Assembly: GCA_009787625.1 (NCBI GenBank)
Contig: WQSX01000005.1
Location: 1-64,000 of the forward strand
Origin: Oscillospiraceae bacterium
GTDB lineage: Bacteria > Bacillota > Clostridia > Oscillospirales > Oscillospiraceae
DNA: 64,000 nt
Reading direction: 5' to 3'
A model generated the notes under the pieces. The model searched no databases. It had not been told where the DNA came from and saw nothing but the letters and a program-made list of their open reading frames with translations. The translations under genes were made by a program, and so were the position numbers. Shown here piece by piece: positions 15,286 through 24,468 of the stretch (position 1 is its first letter; each line of letters begins with the position of its first letter).

Positions 15286-16212
15286 TTACTCGTCCGCAAT
15301 ACAGACTTTATTTTTTCCTGTGCGTTTGGCTTTATATAGGGCTTCGTCTGCTTCTTTGAAGAATTCCGGTAGACCATACTCGCCTTTGTGTTTTGGTATG
15401 ACGCTTTGGACTCCGCCGCTTACTGTTACGCTTGCTGCTCTGCCGTCGTCCAACTCAAACTTGGCGTTTTCTACTGCTTCGCGTATGCTTTCGGCGACTT
15501 GCTTTGCTCCACTTATTGGGGTGTCAGGAAGAATTATTGCAAACTCTTCACCGCCCCATCTTGCTGTTTTGTCTGTGACACGGGTTAGCGCTGAGGAGAT
15601 TACTTTTGCTACTATGACCAGCGCTTTGTCTCCATTTAGATGCCCGTAGGTATCGTTGAAATTTTTAAAGTTGTCGATGTCAAAAATAATGAAACTAATG
15701 TGCGATTGCTGTCTTTTTGCCCGCTCCCATTCTTGATCGATCAAGGTGTTGAAAAAAAGCCTGTTTCCTATGCCTGTTAACGTATCTGTGGTACTGAGGT
15801 TCTGAATTTCACGCATTTGATTTATGATTTTTATCTGGTGTGCAACGCGCATTTTTACGACGGGTGCGTTAAACGGCTTATTTATGTAATCCACTGCACC
15901 AAGTGAAAATCCTTTCACTTCGTCCTCTGTATCGGTGCGCCCTGTGACAAATATGATCGGAATATCCTTTGTGAGCAGCTCCGACTTTAGCTGCCCTATG
16001 ACCTCAAATCCGTCCATGCCGGGCATCATGACGTCTAAAAGTATAATATCGGGCAGCAACTTTTTTGCCGTGCTGACGGCGTCTTTGCTGACCCTTTCGG
16101 CGTAGACTACATAGTCGCTGCTCAGAATATTGCGCAGTACCTTTATGTTTTCTACATCATCTTCAATAATTAAAACAGTATTTTCCGGTACAGGTTGTTC
16201 TCTATCTTTCAT
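15286..16212 (-). CDS. Response regulator-diguanylate cyclase (REC-GGDEF)
   Basis: Same layout as the protein at 3522-4430. Receiver domain about 12-130 with IIEDD, phospho-acceptor Asp in LLDVMMPGMDG and Lys in INKPF; GGDEF domain about 145-305 with GGEEF and the I-site RVTD before it. It should make cyclic di-GMP on phosphorylation. It is 80 nt downstream of a large hybrid kinase on the same strand, which is its likely phosphodonor through that kinase's HPt. A dispersed repeat lies in the gap. Parental strand order suggests one transcript: kinase then regulator. Confidence 0.93.
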   Translation of the reverse strand: MKDREQPVPENTVLIIEDDVENIKVLRNILSSDYVVYAERVSKDAVSTAKKLLPDIILLDVMMPGMDGFEVIGQLKSELLTKDIPIIFVTGRTDTEDEVKGFSLGAVDYINKPFNAPVVKMRVAHQIKIINQMREIQNLSTTDTLTGIGNRLFFNTLIDQEWERAKRQQSHISFIIFDIDNFKNFNDTYGHLNGDKALVIVAKVISSALTRVTDKTARWGGEEFAIILPDTPISGAKQVAESIREAVENAKFELDDGRAASVTVSGGVQSVIPKHKGEYGLPEFFKEADEALYKAKRTGKNKVCIADE

Positions 16213-16253
16213 TAATTCACCTTCTTTCTGTGTAACTGCTAAGTACCCCCAAT

Positions 16254-16281
16254 GGATTCTGCGACTATGCGCAAAATAATG
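16254..16281. repeat. Dispersed repeat, TCATTCTGCG family, copy 2 (inverted)
   Basis: GGATTCTGCGACTATGCGCA then AAATAATG is the near-exact reverse complement of the copy at 13399-13430. It lies between the hybrid kinase and its downstream response regulator gene. Confidence 0.65.
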
Positions 16282-16292
16282 AGAGGGGGCTA

Positions 16293-19200
16293 TTATAGAT
16301 TTTTGCGTAAGCTCTCCAGTGCGTCTAACGACTGTTTAAAGCTGAGTGTGGAGACATATTCGAACAATTCGTTTGCACCGGGGGTTCTTTTTATTTCGTC
16401 TAGTAGGTCTAGGCAGTCTACATTGTTGGTTTCTAGTAGCGGCTTTAGTTTATCGAGCAAGGTAAGCGACTCCTCTTTGCTCAATTTATCTGTTTTTCCC
16501 GTTTCCAATCCCAATTTTTGCTCTACCTCGCCGAAATACATTAAGATTCGATTTATCTCATTTCCAATTTCATATAGAATAGATCTCGGCGGCATGTCTC
16601 CTTTGTCGAGAATTCTTTCAAGCCGCAGAGCTATGTTTGATAAGGTGGTGAGTTTGAGTAAGCCTGCAACGCCTTTTAGGCTATGAGCTAAAATATGTGC
16701 CGACCGTAAATCGCCCGTGTCTATTTGGTTGCAGAGTTTTTCATATGTGTTCTCATGCTTTTTCATAAAGTCACGGCGTAGTTCGGTCGTAAGCTCATCG
16801 CTGTTTTGGAATGCCATTATATCTCCCACATTCATGCGGTCGCTCTCTTTTCTCGCCTTGTTCACAACTTCAGGCGGATGCTTGTCTCTTATATTTTTAA
16901 GTAAAACTGCGTTTAGAATCTTCGTTTGAATTGGCTTTGATACAAAACCGTCAAAGCCTTTTTTTATGAATTCCTGCGCTTGTCCAATCATTGCGTTTGC
17001 GGTTAGGGCAATTATTGGGTTTGTGTAACCCAGCTCACGCATGATTAGCATTGCAGCAATGCCGCTCATATCATTCATCATATGATCCATGAATACTATG
17101 TCATAAACATTGCCCTGCTTGATTAATTCAATCGCTTCATTACCTCCCACGCATGTTGTTACGTTTAAGTCGTAAAATGCAAGCAGACCTTTTGCAACAT
17201 ATAGGTTCGCTTCAACATCATCGACAACCAGCACACTGCCGTAAGGCATCGGCTCGGGCGTAAATGAAAACTTTTTGCTCTCAAGCAACTCTGATTCGTC
17301 AAAGTTTTCAAGACGCACTGCGGTTTCTCTGCCTATCACCTCTGTTACCTCGGCAAGTTTTTGGGGAATTGAGAGTGATACTTTTGTGCCGACTCCAACT
17401 TCGCTCTGTACGTCGATGTTCGCTTCCATCAGGCTGAGCAGACTGAATACAACAGGCATTCCAAGCCCTGTGCCGCTGACTTCACGATTTCCGCTTTCGT
17501 GAAAACGCGCATATTCATTGTTTTTCAGAATCTCCACCTGTTCTTTTGTCATGCCGTACCCTGTGTCGGTTATGGTGATTTCAAGATTTACGAGTTCATC
17601 GCTTTCATCATGCTCTACACACCGCACTTTCATCTCCACACAGCCCGATACTGTATACTTAAATGCGTTCGACAGCAGGTTTGTTAGCACTTGTTTAATT
17701 CTGAGCATGTCGCCGATTAGCAATGCGGGGGTGTTGTTGTCAACATTCAACTTAAACTTTATTTTTTCGTTTGAATAAAACTCAGGGTGCATCTGCGTGA
17801 CTTCACTAATCATGGAGACGACTTCGTATTCCTCTGCAAACACTTCCATTTTGCCGGCTTCGAGTTTTGATAGGTCAAGCAAGTCGTTGACTATATTTAG
17901 GAGCCTGCCGGCGGCATTGTTTATTTTTGTTAGGGATTCTTTCATTTTTATGGAGAGATTTGAGTCTTGCAGCTCAATCTCGGAAATGCCTAAGACAGCG
18001 GATATTGGGGTGCGGATTTCATGGCTCATTCTGGCCAAAAATCTGCTCTTTGCCCTGTTACTCTCCTCTACAACGTCCATGCGTTTAACTTCGTCCATTG
18101 CTTTTCTCAGCTCGGTGACGTTTTTTGTGTATGAAATGACAACAGGGTCGTTATTGAGAATCATGCATACGGCATCTACTTCAGTTTGCATCGGATTTCC
18201 GTCCGGGTCGATGTCCTCGTATTCAAAGCAGTTGGAGCCGTCGTCAAATGCTTTTTTGACATTTCGCATAAAATCCTCAAGGGTTTCGCCATACCTGAGT
18301 TTGTGATCGGTAAAGTTATCTATGAATTCTTTTTTACCTGAATAGCCATACATCTCAGCAGTTGTTTTGTTGCATTCGATAACGTTGAAGTTTGTATCCC
18401 AGATTTCAACCGCAAGTGGGGTTGCGTCAAGCATGGCTTGGATACGCACACTGAGTTCTCTATCTTGCTTTTTTCGTTCCTGCTCACGTGCAAGCTCACG
18501 TTCAAGGCGCAGTGTGTTTTCAAGTATCCGCATGTCAAGCGAGTATACTGCGCAGACAAATTCATCACGCATGATAAATCTTGTTCCCACTATTTCAGTA
18601 GGGATGGATTCACCGTCCACGAGGTGAGTCCACTGCGCTCTGCTGACGCTGTCGTCGGCAAACATATCTTTTAGAATCTCCGTGGCTTTTTCTGTTGAGC
18701 GTGTTCCGCATGATTGAAATTCCGGGGAGAATTCAAAGAACCTGCTCAGTGCTTCACTTTTCTCAGGGGTCTGCAAAAAGTCAAGCATTGCCTGATTGCA
18801 ATCGATTATTTCAAATTTTTCATTCCACAAGCTACCCGGTATCGGTATCGAGTTGTACATCATACGTTGGACGTACATGGCTTCGCTCTCACGTTTTTCT
18901 GCATCGAGTTTGTCGGTTATTGGTACTATTATCCTGTTTCGCAGGAAGAAGAACATCACTGCAACCAGTGAAAATACGACAACCGCTGTTGTTATTACTT
19001 GTGTCATTATCGCCTGCTGCATGGGGACGGAGGCAACTGTTGCCGGCACGATTACTGCGAGTGACCAGTTGTTTGATTCAAGTGGGAGCTTAATAAAATA
19101 TGAGGTCACACCCGTATCGTAGACAAACTGCACGATGCTTTCGCCCGCTTCAAAGAGTTCGGGCAACTCTGCATATGGGTGTTTGTTAAATAGGTAGTAA

Positions 19201-19865
19201 AATCCGTTTCCTGTGGGCATAAGGTCACGGTTTGGGTGAAATATAATTTCGCCTGCCGGTCCGAGCAACATAAAGTCTCCGTCATTTCCCTGCTCAAGAG
19301 CTATCAGCATTTCTTCAACTGAGTCCATATCAAGATTTGATGCGGCGACACCTTTTTGCCCGGTCCAGTTTTCTATATGCCTTGCCACTGTCGCTGTGAT
19401 TCTTCCTGTTTCGACTGATGCATACGGCAGGGTTGTCACTATTTCGTCGTTATGGCTTTCCGCCAATATCCACCATGGGCGCTGCGTGTTCACAAACCAT
19501 TCGGGCGGTTCCCATCCCGAACTACTGTAAAACGAGCCGTCCTCAAGTGCAACCCATAGTGCAGTAGCGTGTTCTAATGTATCCGCGGTTCTTTCGATTA
19601 TGTCTTGATAGTAATCCCGCCCTACAAACGGCAATACGTTGGTAAGGCTTTCAACAATGATACTATGATGTACAAATAGTTCGTCAAGTTGTGCCGCATG
19701 ATTGACTCTTTGCTGATAAATACTGTCAAGAATGTTGTCGTAGACGACATCTCGCACAATGGCGTGGATAAATATGTATGCCACAATAGTACCCACAACA
19801 GTAAAAACTGCCATGAGCAAGATAAGTTTATGATTGAGTTTCATCGATTTACCAATCCTCAGCAT
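16293..19865 (-). CDS. Hybrid sensor histidine kinase (dCache-like sensor, PAS, HisKA, HATPase, REC, HPt)
   Basis: About 1190 residues. Membrane segment ~10-32, an extracytoplasmic ~270-residue region of double-Cache type (WWILAESHNDEIVTTLPY, GRITATVARHI), second membrane segment ~305-325, two PAS-like domains (~345-600), HisKA with SHEIRTP, HATPase with an N-box (RIKQVLTNLLSNAFKYT) and GTGLGM, receiver with FMDHMMND, and an HPt with AHSLKGVAGLL. The last 60 residues match the tails of the free HPt protein (4479) and the other hybrid kinase (59894). AGGAGAGG lies 6 nt before the ATG at 19865; the track start is 16 codons upstream without a site. It probably phosphorylates the REC-GGDEF protein downstream. 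Ligand unknown. Confidence 0.92.
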   Translation of the reverse strand: MLRIGKSMKLNHKLILLMAVFTVVGTIVAYIFIHAIVRDVVYDNILDSIYQQRVNHAAQLDELFVHHSIIVESLTNVLPFVGRDYYQDIIERTADTLEHATALWVALEDGSFYSSSGWEPPEWFVNTQRPWWILAESHNDEIVTTLPYASVETGRITATVARHIENWTGQKGVAASNLDMDSVEEMLIALEQGNDGDFMLLGPAGEIIFHPNRDLMPTGNGFYYLFNKHPYAELPELFEAGESIVQFVYDTGVTSYFIKLPLESNNWSLAVIVPATVASVPMQQAIMTQVITTAVVVFSLVAVMFFFLRNRIIVPITDKLDAEKRESEAMYVQRMMYNSIPIPGSLWNEKFEIIDCNQAMLDFLQTPEKSEALSRFFEFSPEFQSCGTRSTEKATEILKDMFADDSVSRAQWTHLVDGESIPTEIVGTRFIMRDEFVCAVYSLDMRILENTLRLERELAREQERKKQDRELSVRIQAMLDATPLAVEIWDTNFNVIECNKTTAEMYGYSGKKEFIDNFTDHKLRYGETLEDFMRNVKKAFDDGSNCFEYEDIDPDGNPMQTEVDAVCMILNNDPVVISYTKNVTELRKAMDEVKRMDVVEESNRAKSRFLARMSHEIRTPISAVLGISEIELQDSNLSIKMKESLTKINNAAGRLLNIVNDLLDLSKLEAGKMEVFAEEYEVVSMISEVTQMHPEFYSNEKIKFKLNVDNNTPALLIGDMLRIKQVLTNLLSNAFKYTVSGCVEMKVRCVEHDESDELVNLEITITDTGYGMTKEQVEILKNNEYARFHESGNREVSGTGLGMPVVFSLLSLMEANIDVQSEVGVGTKVSLSIPQKLAEVTEVIGRETAVRLENFDESELLESKKFSFTPEPMPYGSVLVVDDVEANLYVAKGLLAFYDLNVTTCVGGNEAIELIKQGNVYDIVFMDHMMNDMSGIAAMLIMRELGYTNPIIALTANAMIGQAQEFIKKGFDGFVSKPIQTKILNAVLLKNIRDKHPPEVVNKARKESDRMNVGDIMAFQNSDELTTELRRDFMKKHENTYEKLCNQIDTGDLRSAHILAHSLKGVAGLLKLTTLSNIALRLERILDKGDMPPRSILYEIGNEINRILMYFGEVEQKLGLETGKTDKLSKEESLTLLDKLKPLLETNNVDCLDLLDEIKRTPGANELFEYVSTLSFKQSLDALESLRKNL

Positions 19866-19962
19866 ACATCCTCTCCTAATGTTGTTTTTATGCATGAAGT
19901 CTAAGTTATCCATTATAAATCAATCACGAATAAAACACAAATAAAAAATTTACAGACATTTT

Positions 19963-19991
19963 TTGAACTAATATGTTAAAATGGATAGCAT
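19963..19991 (+). promoter_or_regulatory. Promoter of the lactate/malate dehydrogenase gene
   Basis: TTGAAC, 17-nt spacer, TAGCAT, with start expected near 19998 and GAAAGGGG just before the ATG at 20025. Confidence 0.5.
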
Positions 19992-20024
19992 AGGTATTTT
20001 TATTTTCCGGAAAGGGGTTTCTTT

Positions 20025-20993
20025 ATGAATTCTTTAATTGACACACGGCGTAAGTTTTCTCGTAAGGTTTGTATTATTGGTGTTGGGTACGTTGGAGCTA
20101 GCATTGCCTATGCTTTGAAGCTTAAAGAAATAGCGCATGAAATTGTGCTTATTGATAAGGATATTTCTAAGGCTGAGGCTGAGCTTATGGATCTGCGGCA
20201 TGGTATTTCTTACATGGGTTCAGCTATTATTCGAGTTGGTGATTTTAGCGATATTTCAGGGGCGGACCTCATTGTCGTTACAGCGGGTCTAAACAGAAAG
20301 CCTGACCAGTCTCGGCTTGATTTGGCTGCGGATAACATCAAAATCACAAAGGACATTTCTCTTGAAATACAGAAGTATTACACTTCGGGTGTGGTTTTGA
20401 TTGTCAGCAATCCGAATGATGTGTTGACTTTTAAGATGAGTCAGTGGCTTGGACTTCCTCGCGGCATGGTTTTTGGAACCGGGTGTACTCTTGATGAGGC
20501 TCGGTTTGTCAGTGTCGTCGCCGATTATCTCAACGTTAAACCAAATGCAGTTATTTCGCAGGTTATCGGCGAGCATGGCGATACACAGGTTCCGCTTTGG
20601 AGCAAAACCAGTGTAACCGGTGTGCCTATTGTTGAGTATTGTAATGCTATTGATATCCGGTTTGGCGATGATGAGCGCCTTAAGGTTGAAGAGACTACAC
20701 GCAAAATGGCAGTTTCCATTATTCGCGGTAAGCAGAGAACGCATTATGGCATTGCCTCTTGCATGTGTTTTATTGCAGATGCGGTTTTGAGTCGCCGGGC
20801 AACTGTTTTGTGTGTTACCAGCACCTTGGATGGTGAATACGGGCTTAAAAATGTGGCTCTCAGCGTGCCTACAGTTGTTGACCATATGGGTGCCTCTCGG
20901 CGCCTTGAAGAGTCTATCACCGACCTTGAGTTTTCACGGCTGAAGGCTTCTGCTGAGGCTGTTCGTACTGTTATAGAGCAGATGCCGACCTAG
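20025..20993 (+). CDS. L-lactate/malate dehydrogenase family enzyme (LDH-like)
   Basis: NAD-dependent 2-hydroxyacid dehydrogenase of 322 residues. Rossmann motif GVGYVGASIAYA, Asp after the second strand (LIDKD) for NAD, catalytic His in GEHGDTQVP, substrate Arg in DEARF, and the mobile loop AGLNRKPDQSRLDL. In that loop classical LDH has Gln at position 102 (AGANQKPGETR), whereas malate dehydrogenases have Arg; here it is Arg. General similarity favours LDH, but this residue argues for oxaloacetate/malate or a mixed specificity. AAAGGGG precedes the ATG. The TAG stop overlaps the accA stop of the opposite strand in a shared CTAG. Confidence 0.8.
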   Translation: MNSLIDTRRKFSRKVCIIGVGYVGASIAYALKLKEIAHEIVLIDKDISKAEAELMDLRHGISYMGSAIIRVGDFSDISGADLIVVTAGLNRKPDQSRLDLAADNIKITKDISLEIQKYYTSGVVLIVSNPNDVLTFKMSQWLGLPRGMVFGTGCTLDEARFVSVVADYLNVKPNAVISQVIGEHGDTQVPLWSKTSVTGVPIVEYCNAIDIRFGDDERLKVEETTRKMAVSIIRGKQRTHYGIASCMCFIADAVLSRRATVLCVTSTLDGEYGLKNVALSVPTVVDHMGASRRLEESITDLEFSRLKASAEAVRTVIEQMPT

Positions 20994-21751
20994 CCGCCTA
21001 TTACTCTGAATCTGTTGTATCTGTGGTCTATCAGTTCATCTATTTGCATGGCTGAGTACTTTTTCACTGCTTCCATCAGTTCTCTTTTTAGGACGTCCAT
21101 TAATGCTTCGTTTTCTGATATTATTTTTTCTATGATTTTTAGTTCGTGTAGGTCTGCGGGGGTGAGCTTTAGGCATTCGCTGGCTTCTTCCGCTCTTGCA
21201 CTGTCTTTCCAGAGTATGCTGGCGCAACCCTCGGGTGAGATTACTGAGTATATTGAGTTTTCCAGCATCCAAACTTCGTTTGCCGCCGCCAGTGCCAGTG
21301 CTCCGCCGCTACCACCTTCTCCGATTATTATTGATATAATCGGGGTTTGAAGTGACATCATCTCTGTTAGGTTTTCTGCTATCGCCTGCCCTTGCCCGCG
21401 CTCTTCTGCTCCGATTCCGCAGTATGCACCCGACGTGTCTATGAAGCAAATTACGGGTCTGCCGAATTTTTCGGCAAGTTTCATCTGGCGCAGAGCTTTT
21501 CTGTATCCTTCGGGGTGCGCTGAGCCGAAGTTTCGGTGCGAGCGCTCTTTTATGGTGTGACCTTTTTCTATGCCTATAACCGTGACCGGGATGCCATTGA
21601 GATATGCGAGCCCACTTACTATTGCCCTGTCGTCTGCAAATCGGCGGTCGCCGTGCATTTCCATAAACTCTGTGAAAATTCCGTCAATCATGTCTAGTGA
21701 GGTAAATCTATCTTTCGCCCGCGCAGCAAGTACCTTTTCATATGATGTCAT
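20990..21751 (-). CDS. accA: Acetyl-CoA carboxylase carboxyltransferase subunit alpha
   Basis: With AccD it moves the carboxyl group from carboxybiotin to acetyl-CoA, making malonyl-CoA. The crotonase-fold region shows RNFGSAHPEGYRKALR, IDTSGAYCGIGAEERGQ and the GEGGSGGALALA oxyanion stretch. At 253 residues it lacks the N-terminal helical extension of the E. coli protein (about 319), common in Bacillota. It is the last gene of the fatty-acid operon; its AGGAGG-like site lies in the final codons of accD, two nt upstream. Confidence 0.95.
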   Translation of the reverse strand: MTSYEKVLAARAKDRFTSLDMIDGIFTEFMEMHGDRRFADDRAIVSGLAYLNGIPVTVIGIEKGHTIKERSHRNFGSAHPEGYRKALRQMKLAEKFGRPVICFIDTSGAYCGIGAEERGQGQAIAENLTEMMSLQTPIISIIIGEGGSGGALALAAANEVWMLENSIYSVISPEGCASILWKDSARAEEASECLKLTPADLHELKIIEKIISENEALMDVLKRELMEAVKKYSAMQIDELIDHRYNRFRVIGG

Positions 21752-21753
21752 GA

Positions 21754-22605
21754 TTAGTAGCCCCTCCTTGCATGAATTTTTAGAAGACTTCCTAAGTAGG
21801 CTCTTTGGCGTAGCCTTGATACTATTTGGTCTATAAAGCCGTGCTCCAGTTGGAACTCGGCTTTTTGAAAGCCGTGGGGGAGTCTTTTCCGGATTGTTTG
21901 CTCTATTACTCTGGGGCCTGCAAAACCTATCAGTGCGTTTGGCTCTGAGAGAATTATGTCTGCTTGCATGGCAAAGCTCGCTGTAACGCCGCCTGTTGTC
22001 GGGTCGGTGAGCACACAGATATAGAGGTTGCCCGCTTCGCTGTGCCGCTTAACTGCGCCACTTGTTTTTGCCATTTGCATCAGCGAGACAACACCCTCTT
22101 GCATACGCGCTCCGCCTGAGACTGCGTAACCGATTACGGGGATGTTTTGCTTTAGTGCACGCTCGAATGTGCGGGTTATCTTTTCCCCTGCAACGCTTCC
22201 CATGCTTCCCATCATAAATGCGGGCTCCATCACGAAAATACCGATTTTGTTGCCCTCAATTTCGCATTCTCCGCTAACTACTGCGTCAGACTCTGAGCTT
22301 TGGAGCTTCGCCGCTTCGAGCTTTTCTTCATAGCCGGGGAATCCGAGAATGTTTGTTGGGACTAAATCCTTATCAAATTCAACGAACGTGCCGGGGTCTG
22401 ATATCATGTGGATTCGTTGGCGGGCATTCATTTTGAAGTGGTGGCGGCAGTATGGGCAGACAAATGCGGCTTCTTTTAGTTGGTCTGCGAGGATTGTTTT
22501 TTTGCACTTGACGCATGGTATGGTCTCATCTTCAACTATGTCGCTGACACCGGGTGCATGTTTGCCGTGCCCCTCAAGTGCATTTTTCGGTTTTCTGAAA
22601 ATCAT
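21754..22605 (-). CDS. accD: Acetyl-CoA carboxylase carboxyltransferase subunit beta
   Basis: Partner of AccA in the carboxyltransferase. An N-terminal four-cysteine zinc ribbon (CVKCKKTI ... CPYCRHHF, about residues 31-53) precedes the crotonase fold with GGARMQEGVVSLMQMAK and the LTDPTTGGVTASFA loop. About 283 residues, typical size. It lies 14 nt after accC in the operon and 2 nt before accA, so translation of the two transferase subunits is probably coupled. Confidence 0.95.
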   Translation of the reverse strand: MIFRKPKNALEGHGKHAPGVSDIVEDETIPCVKCKKTILADQLKEAAFVCPYCRHHFKMNARQRIHMISDPGTFVEFDKDLVPTNILGFPGYEEKLEAAKLQSSESDAVVSGECEIEGNKIGIFVMEPAFMMGSMGSVAGEKITRTFERALKQNIPVIGYAVSGGARMQEGVVSLMQMAKTSGAVKRHSEAGNLYICVLTDPTTGGVTASFAMQADIILSEPNALIGFAGPRVIEQTIRKRLPHGFQKAEFQLEHGFIDQIVSRLRQRAYLGSLLKIHARRGY

Positions 22606-22619
22606 ATGTTTTCACCCCA

Positions 22620-23960
22620 TTATTTTATATACTTCAATAAATAATCCGTTGTGTAGGTGCCGTCTTGGAATTCTTCTGTAGACATCAGTTCGTCTTGGAA
22701 TGAGCCTGTGTTTGTCACTCCTTGAATTATTAGCTCGCATAATGATGCTTTCATTTTTCTGATTGCCTCGTCTCTTGTATTGGCATAGACTATTAGTTTT
22801 CCTATCATTGAGTCATAAAACGGCGGGATTGTGTAGCCTTGATAGATTGCTGAGTCAAAGCGCACCCATGGGCCACTTGGGACGTGGAGCATTTCTACTT
22901 TTCCGCCTGAGGGCCTAAATGCGTTATATGGATCCTCTGCATTTATTCTGCACTCGATTGCGTGACCTGTCAGCTTTATATCTTCTTGGGTAAAGTCCAG
23001 CTTCATACCTGAGGCTAGGCGGATTTGCCATTTTACGAGGTCTACCATTGTCACCATCTCTGTGACGGGGTGCTCAACTTGCAGGCGTGTGTTCATTTCC
23101 ATGAAGTAGAAGTCTTGAGTTTTCGGGTCGTAGAGGTATTCAATGGTGCCTGCTCCTCTGTAGCTCACTGATTGCCCTGCTTGGATTGATGCGTCAATCA
23201 TCTTTTTTCTAGTCTCGTCTGACAGAACAACTGCGGGGCTTTCTTCTATGAGTTTTTGGTTTTTGCGTTGGGTTGAACAGTCACGCTCGCCAAGGCAGAC
23301 TACGTTACCGTGGTTATCCGCTAAAAGTTGCATTTCAATGTGTTTCACGGGTAGTAGGAATTTTTCCATGTACACAGCCCCATCACCGAATGCTGAGGTT
23401 GCTTCAGCCGTTGCTGTGTTGAATGCAGATTCAAGTTCTTCCATATTTTCAACTTGGCGTATGCCTTTTCCACCGCCGCCGCTACGTGCTTTTATGAGTA
23501 GTGGGAAGCCTATTTTTTTCGCTTCCTTTTTCACTTGCTCAAGGCTCTCTACTAAATCGCATCCGGGAATTACGGGTACTCCTGCTTCTCGCATGGTTTT
23601 TCTCGCCATATCTTTGTCGCCCATTTTTGAGAGCGTTTCGGGGTCGGGGCCTATAAATACGATTCCGTGTTCACTGCATAACTGTGCAAATTCGGCGTTT
23701 TCCGACATGAATCCGTAGCCGGGATGAATTGCCTCTGCTTTTGATGCAAGTGCCGCCGATACAACCGCTTGTTTGTTGAGATAACTGTCTTTTGAGAGCG
23801 ACCCGCCGATGCAGTAGCTCTCGTCTGCAAGACTCACATGCAGAGAGTTGCGGTCAGCTTCAGAAAATACTGCAACGCTTGCAATTCCCATTTCTTTACA
23901 TGCCCTGATAACACGGACAGCTATTTCTCCTCGGTTTGCTATAAGGATTTTTGAAAACAT
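22620..23960 (-). CDS. accC: Biotin carboxylase (acetyl-CoA carboxylase subunit)
   Basis: ATP- and bicarbonate-dependent carboxylation of the biotin on AccB. ATP-grasp enzyme of 446 residues: N-terminal FSKILIANRGEIAVRVIRAC, glycine-rich loop KARSGGGGKGIR, MEMNTRLQVEHPVTEM with the catalytic Arg/Glu region, and C-terminal CRINAEDP. GGAGG precedes the ATG. Between it and fabZ lies a 97-bp gap with a GC-rich dispersed repeat. Confidence 0.97.
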   Translation of the reverse strand: MFSKILIANRGEIAVRVIRACKEMGIASVAVFSEADRNSLHVSLADESYCIGGSLSKDSYLNKQAVVSAALASKAEAIHPGYGFMSENAEFAQLCSEHGIVFIGPDPETLSKMGDKDMARKTMREAGVPVIPGCDLVESLEQVKKEAKKIGFPLLIKARSGGGGKGIRQVENMEELESAFNTATAEATSAFGDGAVYMEKFLLPVKHIEMQLLADNHGNVVCLGERDCSTQRKNQKLIEESPAVVLSDETRKKMIDASIQAGQSVSYRGAGTIEYLYDPKTQDFYFMEMNTRLQVEHPVTEMVTMVDLVKWQIRLASGMKLDFTQEDIKLTGHAIECRINAEDPYNAFRPSGGKVEMLHVPSGPWVRFDSAIYQGYTIPPFYDSMIGKLIVYANTRDEAIRKMKASLCELIIQGVTNTGSFQDELMSTEEFQDGTYTTDYLLKYIK

Positions 23961-23997
23961 TTTTTCCTCCGTTTTATTTGACTTTTTCGGAACAAAT

Positions 23998-24046
23998 CAC
24001 CCGCCGCCTGCGGGCGGCACCCTCTTTTCTAAAGAGGGTCGGGTTG
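23998..24046. repeat. Dispersed GC-rich double-hairpin repeat, copy 1
   Basis: CACCCGCCGCCTGCGGGCGG then CACCCTCTTTTCTAAAGAGG gives two hairpins (CCGCC/GGCGG and CCCTCTT/AAGAGGG). A near-identical copy is at 29063-29107. Here it sits between fabZ and accC inside the operon. Confidence 0.7.
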
Positions 24047-24057
24047 GCTACTTCTTT

Positions 24058-24465
24058 TTATGCGAGTGCGAAAGACAATTCGCCTTTTATGCATAGCTTT
24101 CCGTTTACTTTGCCTTCACCTTTCATGAAATAAAAGGGGCCTTTTTGATTTGTTTTTGTTGTTCGGAATTCTATTGTGTCGCCTGGTTTTACCATGCCTT
24201 TGAACTTGACATTTGTTAGCCCTGTGAAATATGGGGTTTTGTTTTCGCCTTCCATGTTCACAAGTAGACATGAGGATTGCGCCAGCATTTCACATAGAAT
24301 TACGCCTGGGACAACAGGGTTTTCGGGGAAGTGTCCCTGCAGAAAAAATTCATCACCTCTTACTGTGTAGCGACCTATGGATACTTCTCCGTCCAGCTCC
24401 GCCTCATCAAGCAATAACATTGGCTCCCTATGCGGGAGTATTTTTTTTAATTCGTCTCTTTTCAT
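24058..24465 (-). CDS. fabZ: 3-hydroxyacyl-ACP dehydratase FabZ
   Basis: Hot-dog fold dehydratase removing water from 3-hydroxyacyl-ACP in each elongation cycle. HFPENPVVPGVILCEMLAQ carries the catalytic His and Glu; PHREPMLLLDE is the N-terminal signature. 135 residues, typical. It begins 3 nt after accB with GAGGT before its ATG. It is the only dehydratase gene in the operon. Confidence 0.95.
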   Translation of the reverse strand: MKRDELKKILPHREPMLLLDEAELDGEVSIGRYTVRGDEFFLQGHFPENPVVPGVILCEMLAQSSCLLVNMEGENKTPYFTGLTNVKFKGMVKPGDTIEFRTTKTNQKGPFYFMKGEGKVNGKLCIKGELSFALA

Positions 24466-24468
24466 GAT

